Shown: in pieces, positions 1 to 5,439 of the stretch | Layout of the letters: each line of letters starts with the position of its first letter | Position numbering within the stretch: position 1 is the first letter of the stretch | NCBI GenBank assembly: GCA_900771305.1 | Contig: CAAGNL010000453.1 | Span: 1-5,439 of the forward strand | Direction of reading: 5' to 3' | Length of the DNA stretch: 5,439 nucleotides | Origin: Kiritimatiellia bacterium | GTDB lineage: Bacteria; Verrucomicrobiota; Kiritimatiellia; RFP12; UBA1067 | Translations under genes and position numbers: made by a program | Notes under the pieces: model-generated | The model's database searches: none | What the model was told of the DNA's origin: nothing | Seen by the model: only the letters and a program-made list of their open reading frames with translations

Positions 1-125
1 GCAGTCACATTTTCGTCAAATTTCCATTCGGGGATAAAAGGCTTTTCAGCCTCTTTCCTATGCATTCGTATAATAAAGATATCAACTATTATCCCTATGA
101 CGAGAAGTAGAATAGCTGTAGTCAT
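1..125 (-). CDS. Small membrane-anchored protein, 5' part only; candidate immunity protein for the upstream RHS toxin
   Basis: ATG at 125 opens a frame that runs without a stop for 41 codons to the window edge, so the C-terminus is missing. The start is well supported: AGGAGG lies 8 nt upstream and overlaps the stop codon of the rhs gene, which implies translational coupling. The protein begins MTTAILLLVIGIIVDIFIIR, a single hydrophobic helix at about residues 3-19. It is followed by a basic stretch (RMHRKEAEK) and then a more polar segment ending FIPEWKFDENVT. By the positive-inside rule the part after the helix should face the cytoplasm. The DNA is AT-rich like the rhs tip and unlike the rhs core. 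Position directly behind a polymorphic toxin gene is where cognate immunity genes normally sit, so immunity is the leading inference. No family is recognised, and it could be an unrelated small membrane protein. Confidence 0.6.
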   Translation of the reverse strand, partial: MTTAILLLVIGIIVDIFIIRMHRKEAEKPFIPEWKFDENVT

Positions 126-133
126 AAAATCAA

Positions 134-139
134 CCTCCT
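134..139 (-). promoter_or_regulatory. Perfect Shine-Dalgarno AGGAGG overlapping the rhs stop codon
   Basis: Read on the minus strand the junction is TAGGAGGTTGATTTTATG. The TAG stop of the rhs frame (140-138) shares its AG with AGGAGG, and the ATG of the next gene follows after 8 nt. Ribosomes terminating on rhs would sit on the initiation site of the small membrane gene, so the two products are probably made together. This site decides the start of the downstream gene. Confidence 0.85.
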
Positions 140-794
140 ATTGAACTTGAATTGAAACACTTTCAGGAACAGCATTGAGATTAGTGCCGTAAGACTCATA
201 TTCCATATAGAAGATTGACGTTTGCACATCCAGCGAATCCCAACATTTAGTCTCACTCGAAGTGTTTAGATAGTTAATCATCATGTTTACAGCCTGCCGA
301 GTGATCATCGTCGACTCCCGATATTTATCGATTGTTTCAAAGAGTTGCATCTGCGCATGAGCAGCTTGATGTTCAGCGCGTGTCGCATACCAAGTCAAGT
401 TCCATTCACTACGAGCAGCCCATTCATAGGGCAAAGGATATCGTGCCTTGCTTCCATTGGGATGCCCTTTGATAGGATTTATGTGATGTACTTCGCCACC
501 TTTACCGACAAGATTGTGCGCACGACGATATGCGGACCGAGCACTTCCCTCAACTGCCCTACGAGAAACCGCCTTGGCTGTGTGTCTCAATGTTGCACCA
601 CCGAGTGTTACCGCAATTTCAACCGTCACTTCGGTAACCTCTCCAGCCGTATATGCAGAAGACTCAACATCAGCAGGATCGTCCCAAGTTCCTTCAATCA
701 TACGATTAAGGCCCCGACGGAACAATTGCGTGATACCAAATGACAATGAATCACCAACACCAGCACAAAAGTTTGACACATCCTCAAACGATTC
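138..794 (-). other. Variable C-terminal toxin module of the RHS protein (pretoxin plus HNH-like nuclease)
   Basis: This is the segment after the conserved DPNG that ends the RHS core. Base composition changes here: a 60-base sample at 241-300 is 38% GC, while 1441-1500 in the core is 65% GC. Such a break is typical of a C-terminal cassette exchanged by recombination. The HNH-like signature is GGEVHHINP, then WNLTWYATRAEHQAAH, giving paired histidines, a mid-domain asparagine and an HxxxH end. HNH/endonuclease VII-type toxins use such residues to bind one metal and cut DNA. The exact toxin family is not identified. About 70 residues after the last histidine have no recognised motif. Confidence 0.7.
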
Positions 795-2675
795 TCCATT
801 GGGGTCATAGTAAATAATCGCATTATTTCGACAAAAAGCGTAAAGGTTCTCGCCGCCTTCCTCTTCGATGGGGTCGCGGTTGAGCCAGCGGCCAAGGTCT
901 GGACGGTAGAAGCGACGCTTGTAGCCAACCATGCCCGTATCGCGGTCGTGGTACTGCGTGCTGAAGCCGAAGGAGAACACGTCGGCGAGGGGACCGGAGG
1001 ATTCGATGATGTTGCCGTAGGGATCGTAGGTGTACTGCGCAGCGATGCTCCCCGTCTCGGAGACATACACGATAATGTTGCCGTTGTGGTCGTAGCAGGG
1101 AATGTAGAACACACCGTCCATCGACACGGCCAGCAGCCCCTCTACTCCGCCCGCGCCCTGTTCCGTGCCGGACTTGTCCGCGCCCCAGAAATACTCGAAC
1201 GTGCGGGTCGTGCCATCGGCGAACTCGACCTTCTCAAGGACGATGTTATTGCCGTCCCAGACAAACGTGTGCGTCTCCTGCGTTTCCCATTCGTGTATCC
1301 CGACCGGCGGCGGCGACGGAGGCGGCGCAATGCTGGAATTGAGCCGCTGGACGGTCTTGCGGATTCTCCTGTTGCGGTGGTCGTAGGCGTTCAGCACGCG
1401 GATCGCGCCGTTCGTCTCCGCCGCCGAAGTCACCGAGACAAGGCGGTTCTCGGCATCGTAGGCGTAGGCGAACGTGCCGTCACCCGTCATGTTGCCGTCG
1501 GCGTCGTACACGGGATTCGCGCCGGATGAAACCGCAGTGTACTGGTTGAGGCTATTCGCCGTGTAAGAATTCGTCACGGCGTTCGCCGCCGACCAGAGGC
1601 GATTGCCGATGCTGTCGTATGTGTAGCCGTAGCTGTCGGCCCCTACCGTCGCGGCAGCGAGTTCCGAGCGGCGGTTGTACAGCCATTCCCGGACGAGCGA
1701 GACGGAGTCCGTGGCGTTCGTCGGACGGTTCAGCAGATCGTACTCCGTTGAATACCAGTAGATCGACTGGCCGCCGAAGAAGTAGTCGCGCCGCGTGACG
1801 AGATTCCTGCGGCCCGCCTCACGCGACAGCCTGGCGGAGAAGATGCTCCCGTTCGGTAGCGTGTAGACCGTGTTCGTCACATACGAGCCGTCGTAGGCGA
1901 GAGACACCGACACGCCCCGCCCCGCCGCGTTCGTGAGCGCATAGCCGCACACGCGATCCTCCGAATCGTAGAGGCGAATCTTCGCCGAATGGCGGACGTT
2001 CGTGACGACGACCGCCGTCTCCTGGGCGCGTCGGAACGCGTCGAATGTCCGATTGACGGAAAACGCATCACCGCCGACGGTTACGCTCTCGTTCGTGTTC
2101 AACAGCCGGTCGTCGTAACCGTAGGCGTAGGACGTACCATCAGAGAGAGTCGCCGATGCGGTCTTGCCGGAATCCGCGTATGTGTAGGCGACCGACGGCG
2201 TAGCCGTCCCGGAGTAGGTCGTGCCGCTCACGAGGTTGCGCACATTGTAGGCGTGCTGTTTCCATACGCCGCGCGCCCATGTCGTGCGCGTCTTCTTCCC
2301 GTTGTCCGTGTAGGAGTATGCGACGCGCGAACCGTCCGCGTACTCTTTCGCCGTGTTCACGCCGCTCGCAGGGTCGAATTCCCACTGCGTCTCGTCCCAG
2401 GTCGCGCCGCCGTCACGGGTTGTGAAGCCATGCGTCTTACGTCCAGCCGTGTCGTAGTCCGCACGCAGCGGGTACCGGTCGCCGTCGACCGCGACAATGC
2501 GGCCAAGTGGATCAAACATCGTCCAGAACGAATGCCCCAGCGCGTCCGTGCGCACCGTCTCGCGGTTGAGCGCGTCGAAGACGGACGACGCGATAGCACG
2601 GCCCGACCCCGTGTACTCGACCGCGTTCGTCGTGACGTTCCCCGAAAGGTCGTATCTATTTGAAGTATTCGACAT
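138..2675 (-). CDS. RHS/YD-repeat protein with C-terminal HNH-like nuclease (polymorphic toxin) domain; N-terminally truncated
   Basis: The open frame extends from 2858 (906 codons), but the part above about 2660 is an arginine-rich out-of-frame reading of the methyltransferase 3' end. ATG 2675 is the nearest start to the RHS-like sequence and has no clear ribosome site. Numbering from 2858, YD-type repeats (FDALNR, FDPLGR, YDTAGR, YDLLNRP, YDSIGNR, YDADGN, YDAENR, YDPYGN) fill residues 66 to about 650. A proline linker (APPPSPPP, from 511) interrupts them. The RHS core closes with GRWLNRDPI, GGENLYAF and DPNG at 685-688. After it come a pretoxin-like stretch (VGDSLSFGITQ, SSAYTAGE) and an HNH-like domain: HHINP 791-795, N820, H830 and H834. 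RHS proteins form a shell around a C-terminal toxin. Here no signal peptide, PAAR or other N-terminal delivery domain is present, so the gene is probably a truncated or displaced rhs end. Whether it is expressed is uncertain. It overlaps the methyltransferase end by 20 nt. Confidence 0.85.
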   Translation of the reverse strand: MSNTSNRYDLSGNVTTNAVEYTGSGRAIASSVFDALNRETVRTDALGHSFWTMFDPLGRIVAVDGDRYPLRADYDTAGRKTHGFTTRDGGATWDETQWEFDPASGVNTAKEYADGSRVAYSYTDNGKKTRTTWARGVWKQHAYNVRNLVSGTTYSGTATPSVAYTYADSGKTASATLSDGTSYAYGYDDRLLNTNESVTVGGDAFSVNRTFDAFRRAQETAVVVTNVRHSAKIRLYDSEDRVCGYALTNAAGRGVSVSLAYDGSYVTNTVYTLPNGSIFSARLSREAGRRNLVTRRDYFFGGQSIYWYSTEYDLLNRPTNATDSVSLVREWLYNRRSELAAATVGADSYGYTYDSIGNRLWSAANAVTNSYTANSLNQYTAVSSGANPVYDADGNMTGDGTFAYAYDAENRLVSVTSAAETNGAIRVLNAYDHRNRRIRKTVQRLNSSIAPPPSPPPVGIHEWETQETHTFVWDGNNIVLEKVEFADGTTRTFEYFWGADKSGTEQGAGGVEGLLAVSMDGVFYIPCYDHNGNIIVYVSETGSIAAQYTYDPYGNIIESSGPLADVFSFGFSTQYHDRDTGMVGYKRRFYRPDLGRWLNRDPIEEEGGENLYAFCRNNAIIYYDPNGESFEDVSNFCAGVGDSLSFGITQLFRRGLNRMIEGTWDDPADVESSAYTAGEVTEVTVEIAVTLGGATLRHTAKAVSRRAVEGSARSAYRRAHNLVGKGGEVHHINPIKGHPNGSKARYPLPYEWAARSEWNLTWYATRAEHQAAHAQMQLFETIDKYRESTMITRQAVNMMINYLNTSSETKCWDSLDVQTSIFYMEYESYGTNLNAVPESVSIQVQ

Positions 2676-5157
2676 CGGGATTGAGAAAGCCGTACTCGTA
2701 CACCTTCGGAAGAAGTTTTGACCGGAGGGCGTCATGGGCTTGCTTAAGTGCGGCAAATTCCTCCGAGGCCAAACCGACCTCCCTGAGAGCCTTGCCGATC
2801 TGGTAGTGGCCGACATCCCATGTCTCGATCTTCGCGTCCATCCAGTTCGTGTTCGCAATCTCAGCGTAAAACTTGCGATAAAGCGATTTCGCCGCGCTCA
2901 TTACCTCCTGCGCCTCGGACGAAAGCGTCCGCCCGTTCAGCCACTTCGCGAGAAACCGGTCCTCGTTCGCCGCCAGAAGCTGCGCCGTCAGATCGGAGTT
3001 TCCACACGGCCACGTCTTCACCTCGTCCAGCAGAAACGGATAGAGGTTGTTGCGTATCTGATAGACTGCACCCTGATACGGCACGTCCTTCAACGCCACG
3101 GCATAATTCGACGCGGCAAAGGCCGTCCAGACCGCGCAGTCCGCAATGAACTCGTCCGACAGCTCCTCCGTCGGCGCATAGAACGCATCGCGGTCATTCG
3201 TCCACGTCGCCTTCTCCAGCTTCTTCACCGCATGGAGGACAACCGCCTTCTCGAAATTCTCCGGCGTGACGGAAAAAGCGCCCGCATTGGCGTAGGGCGC
3301 GGACAGAATGCACACGCCATTTTGATTCTGGAAATCATCCCCCTTGCTCACGACTGAGAAGAGGAATCCCGGCGCGATGTGATCGCGCTGGTCCTTGTTC
3401 TCCAACTGCTGGTTGAGTGCGCTGGAGAACATCGGCATCACCGAGTGTCCGTCCCACTTCGGGCGCGGACACCACTTGTTGAGCATCGCCGTCCGCTCGA
3501 CCGACGGCACGATCTTTGTGCCGATCTTCTCGACATCGGCGTTGAAGACATCAAGTGTAAGCGTCTGATCCTTCAGATGCTTCTTCTTGCCGAGGTTCCA
3601 GACGAGGAATCCGACCGGGAAGTTGCCCTTCGCCCCGTAGAAGCACTTGATGGGGAAGATGAACCCACGCTGGTAGGCGTACTGGAAGAAGCCGTCCCGA
3701 ATCCGCTGGTCATTGTTCGAATTGAGGTACTTGAGTTTCGAGAACATGCAGAGGTGTGCGTCCCGCTCCGCGAACTCTTTGCTGATGCGGAAGAGGAACT
3801 GTGTGAACAGTTCACGGCTCGCCTCGCCATAGCCCTCCTGGTTCATCCATTCACGGATCGTCGTCTTCGAGACGGTGTCCTTTGAGGTCTTGCCCGTGTC
3901 GCCGCCTGTGCTGTTCGCCGTGGCGAACGGCGGATTGATGAAGACAATCCACTTGAGCTTCGGGTTCGCGAGGTCGGCGACGAGATTCGGCGGCATCTTC
4001 GGTTTCTCGCCGAAGGACATAGTTCCCGCCACGTGCGAAATGTCGTCTTCGAGGTAGTTGTACTGGAAGCACGTCGCGGCGGGGAAGATCTTCTTGCAGT
4101 ACTTGGCGTCGTCCTCCTCCAGCGTGGAAATGTAGCAGTACGGGAGCGCGGAACTCGGCAGGTTGAACTCGAGATTGCCCGTGCCGGCGGCCATGTCCCA
4201 GAATCGGTATTCGCCGGACTCCCACCAGTTCTTGCCGATGGTCCGCTCAAGGTATTCGAGGCCCTTTTCGGCAAACTCGACCGGCGTGAAGAACTCGCCG
4301 GTGAAGCGGCGGCGGAAGTCCTCCGTGATGCGGTCGGACTTCTGGCGGATCTGCATCATCGCCTTGGCGTCGACCTTCTCGTAGTTCTCCCAGAAGTGCG
4401 CGTAGTCCTTCGGCTTCAGCGTCTTCGGGATGAAGCTCGCGCCGTCCACGTTGAAGAGCACCTGGCCGTTTTCGCCCTTCAGCGACTTGCCCTTCTCGAT
4501 GTCCGCGAGGAAGTATTCGGACGACTTGCGCCCGTTCTTCACGTATTTGCCGAAGAGCGAATCCCAGTATTCGAAGACATCGAGGAAATTGTCCTCGGTG
4601 ATGGTCTTCTTGTCGAGCAGGTCGAAAAAGGACATCTGGGCGAGGAGATACTCCCTGCACTTCGCGACGAACTGCTCGTCCTCCGCCGGCTTCGCAAGGT
4701 CATAGACATGGGGGAGCGGGATTGCCGATTTCGTCAATCCGATTTCATCTGTCAGAGCTACGGCGATATCCTCGACAAGGTTGGGGCATGGCGTTGACGG
4801 CGCGCGATCCCAATCGTATTGTCTTGACGTCTGCGAGGAGTAGAACTTCGAGAACCGTTTCGTCTCGACATAGAACGCCTCGTTCTTGTCGACGACGCCG
4901 ATGTAGGGCGGAAGCGCGTATTTCGTCAGGCTGAACTTCAGAAGCCGCGCATAGTACATCGTCTGCGCGATGACGTGGGCGATGGTTCCGGCGTTCCTGA
5001 AATTCCGGTCGTATTTGAATTCGAAGAGGATGGTCGGCGTGTAATGGTCAATCGACTTCAGCGCATTGATCTTCATCTTGAAGAACTTGCAGAACTCGGC
5101 CTTGACCTCCTCCTCCTTCTTGCAGTCCTTCAGGACATCATACAGTCGTTTTGCCAT
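2656..5157 (-). CDS. N6-adenine DNA methyltransferase with PD-(D/E)xK-like N-terminus; probable type IIG-like restriction-modification enzyme
   Basis: An 833-residue protein from ATG 5157 (MAKRLYDVLK), chosen because AAAGGA lies 9 nt upstream and the -10 box overlaps the region of the earlier candidate starts at 5193 (TTG) and 5190 (ATG). Near the N-terminus E21, D37, E46-F-K48 and Q65TMYY69 match the order of a PD-(D/E)xK nuclease with the RecB-type QxxxY motif. Methyltransferase motifs follow in gamma-class order: GEFFTP at 287-292 (motif X), DMAAGTGNL at 321-329 (motif I, S-adenosylmethionine binding) and NPPF at 408-411 (motif IV, catalytic). Known enzymes with this order transfer a methyl group to adenine N6. 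Residues beyond about 560 could hold the target recognition region, but I recognise no TRD family there. No separate specificity or restriction subunit is in view. A modification-only orphan enzyme or a BREX PglX-like protein is the alternative. The 3' end abuts the truncated rhs. Confidence 0.88.
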   Translation of the reverse strand: MAKRLYDVLKDCKKEEEVKAEFCKFFKMKINALKSIDHYTPTILFEFKYDRNFRNAGTIAHVIAQTMYYARLLKFSLTKYALPPYIGVVDKNEAFYVETKRFSKFYSSQTSRQYDWDRAPSTPCPNLVEDIAVALTDEIGLTKSAIPLPHVYDLAKPAEDEQFVAKCREYLLAQMSFFDLLDKKTITEDNFLDVFEYWDSLFGKYVKNGRKSSEYFLADIEKGKSLKGENGQVLFNVDGASFIPKTLKPKDYAHFWENYEKVDAKAMMQIRQKSDRITEDFRRRFTGEFFTPVEFAEKGLEYLERTIGKNWWESGEYRFWDMAAGTGNLEFNLPSSALPYCYISTLEEDDAKYCKKIFPAATCFQYNYLEDDISHVAGTMSFGEKPKMPPNLVADLANPKLKWIVFINPPFATANSTGGDTGKTSKDTVSKTTIREWMNQEGYGEASRELFTQFLFRISKEFAERDAHLCMFSKLKYLNSNNDQRIRDGFFQYAYQRGFIFPIKCFYGAKGNFPVGFLVWNLGKKKHLKDQTLTLDVFNADVEKIGTKIVPSVERTAMLNKWCPRPKWDGHSVMPMFSSALNQQLENKDQRDHIAPGFLFSVVSKGDDFQNQNGVCILSAPYANAGAFSVTPENFEKAVVLHAVKKLEKATWTNDRDAFYAPTEELSDEFIADCAVWTAFAASNYAVALKDVPYQGAVYQIRNNLYPFLLDEVKTWPCGNSDLTAQLLAANEDRFLAKWLNGRTLSSEAQEVMSAAKSLYRKFYAEIANTNWMDAKIETWDVGHYQIGKALREVGLASEEFAALKQAHDALRSKLLPKVYEYGFLNPDVEYFK

Positions 5158-5166
5158 GTTGCAGGA

Positions 5167-5172
5167 TCCTTT
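5167..5172 (-). promoter_or_regulatory. Ribosome binding site AAAGGA for the methyltransferase
   Basis: Minus-strand AAAGGA lies 9 nt before ATG 5157. The alternative ATG at 5190 is preceded by TATAATTG and has no purine-rich ribosome site. This favours the 833-residue product. Confidence 0.65.
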
Positions 5173-5192
5173 CGTTTCCAAATCAGGCATCA

Positions 5193-5198
5193 ATTATA
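5193..5198 (-). promoter_or_regulatory. Perfect -10 box TATAAT of the methyltransferase promoter
   Basis: Minus-strand TATAAT at 5198-5193 would place the transcription start near 5186, about 30 nt before ATG 5157. The -35 region is weak: the best match at 16-17 nt spacing is TAAACG/GTAAAC around 5215-5221. The position downstream of the inverted-repeat element suggests that the methyltransferase, rhs and small membrane gene have a promoter of their own. Confidence 0.55.
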
Positions 5199-5239
5199 CC
5201 AAACTCGGCTCATGCGTTTACCGACTCCCCGGAACACGT

Positions 5240-5248
5240 AACTTATTG
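5240..5248 (+). repeat. Left copy of direct repeat AACTTATTG flanking the MITE-like element
   Basis: AACTTATTG occurs here and at 5380-5388. Eight of its nine bases are outside the element and form the apparent target-site duplication. The ninth base (G) is shared by chance with the first base of the element end. Confidence 0.75.
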
Positions 5249-5379
5249 GTATTGTCGCAAAGTTGGGGACGGCGTATCGCGGTAGGGTCGGCGCCCCACG
5301 CCGACCCTACCATATGGAGCGTTCTATCCGTGGCGGTGCCGAAGTTGTGGCTTGTCATCCCCAACTTTGCGACAATACC
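5248..5379. mobile_element. 132-bp MITE-like element with 22-bp perfect terminal inverted repeats and 8-bp target duplication
   Basis: The left end starts GGTATTGTCGCAAAGTTGGG (5248-5269) and the right end (5358-5379) is its exact reverse complement over 22 bases. AACTTATT is repeated directly on each flank, at 5240-5247 and 5380-5387. Short length, perfect inverted ends, a direct target duplication and no coding capacity are the hallmarks of a non-autonomous transposable element. An 8-bp duplication and ends starting GG are known for several IS families, among them ISL3; assignment to any of these is only a guess. No transposase is present in the window. The inside contains a second perfect hairpin. 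Confidence 0.8.
5281..5311. repeat. Perfect hairpin, 13-bp stem and 5-nt loop, nested in the MITE-like element
   Basis: GGTAGGGTCGGCG (5281-5293), loop CCCCA, then CGCCGACCCTACC (5299-5311). The stem is perfect and GC-rich. No T-run follows on either strand, so it is not a standard intrinsic terminator. It resembles short palindromes that I recall as dispersed intergenic repeats in some PVC-group genomes, but this was not checked. Confidence 0.8.
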
Positions 5380-5388
5380 AACTTATTG
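5380..5388 (+). repeat. Right copy of direct repeat AACTTATTG flanking the MITE-like element
   Basis: This is the second copy of the apparent target duplication. On the minus strand its AATAAGTT includes the TAA stop of the possible upstream gene, so the insertion site lies at that stop codon. Confidence 0.75.
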
Positions 5389-5439
5389 CCCTATCGACAA
5401 AAACGTGGGACCCAGAATCATGAGTCCGTAAAAGGCGAC
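5383..5439 (-). CDS. Possible 3' end of an unidentified upstream gene
   Basis: From the right edge the minus strand reads VAFYGLMILGPTFLSIGQ and then TAA at 5385-5383. The 18 residues are mostly hydrophobic, as at the end of a membrane protein, and the stop lies immediately before the inverted-repeat element, a natural place for a tolerated insertion. With only 18 codons, an open frame by chance is quite possible. No family can be named. Confidence 0.25.
   Translation of the reverse strand, partial: VAFYGLMILGPTFLSIGQ

Noticed and set aside
948..1529. 193-codon plus-strand open frame
   Set aside because: It is antisense to the RHS core, with a poly-arginine run that is just the complement of the proline linker.
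1989..2663. 224-codon plus-strand open frame
   Set aside because: It is antisense to YD repeats, rich in arginine and valine, and has no recognisable motif. It is a shadow of the rhs gene.
138..2675. CRISPR or tandem DNA repeats in the rhs region
   Set aside because: The periodic protein motifs are degenerate YD repeats. No regular DNA repeat with spacers is present.
2676..2858. N-terminal extension of the RHS frame from ATG 2858
   Set aside because: It lies wholly inside the 3' end of the methyltransferase in another frame, is arginine- and serine-rich, and has no RHS-like sequence. It is an out-of-frame reading.
4033..4797. 254-codon plus-strand open frame
   Set aside because: It is antisense to the methyltransferase catalytic region. 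Its composition (Leu, Val, Glu, Arg rich) is that of the complement of a high-GC gene, and no domain is seen.
5281..5311. Intrinsic transcription terminator
   Set aside because: The stem is strong, but no T-tract follows on either strand, and it lies within a mobile element.
5066..5431. 121-codon plus-strand open frame across the inverted-repeat element
   Set aside because: It starts antisense to the methyltransferase and runs through its promoter and the mobile element, and has no recognisable domain.

Overview
The window holds two large genes, both on the minus strand, and the edges of two more. Reading in the direction of transcription, from high to low coordinates, the order is: the possible last 18 codons of an unidentified gene at the right edge; a 132-bp non-coding inverted-repeat element with an apparent 8-bp target duplication; a promoter; an 833-residue adenine DNA methyltransferase with a nuclease-like N-terminus; a long RHS/YD-repeat protein ending in an HNH-like nuclease domain; and the first 41 codons of a small membrane protein cut by the left edge. 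No tRNA, rRNA, CRISPR array or transposase gene was seen.

The organism is probably a high-GC, Gram-negative-type bacterium. The RHS core wording (YFWGADKSGTEQGAGGVEGLLAV, given here only as an overall style) and the GGTAGGGTCGGCG hairpin remind me of PVC-group genomes (Kiritimatiellota, Lentisphaerota, Verrucomicrobiota). This is recollection, not a search result, and the placement is tentative.

The methyltransferase (2656-5157) carries E-D-ExK-QxxxY residues near its N-terminus, then motif X (GEFFTP), motif I (DMAAGTGNL) and motif IV (NPPF). The rest of the chain is long enough for a target recognition region. This is the layout of a single-chain type IIG-like restriction-modification enzyme. 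It is read from a TATAAT -10 box, and an AAAGGA ribosome site selects the start at 5157.

The RHS reading frame starts abruptly inside YD repeats exactly where the methyltransferase ends. It has no signal peptide or N-terminal domain of its own, so it looks like a 5'-truncated or displaced rhs 3' end joined to the methyltransferase gene. Its core ends at DPNG. After that the DNA turns AT-rich and encodes a C-terminal domain with an HH-x-NP...N...HxxxH pattern. The rhs stop codon overlaps a perfect AGGAGG site for the next small gene, which is the natural candidate for a cognate immunity gene. Together this is a defence/competition locus: a probable restriction-modification enzyme next to a polymorphic toxin and candidate immunity cassette.
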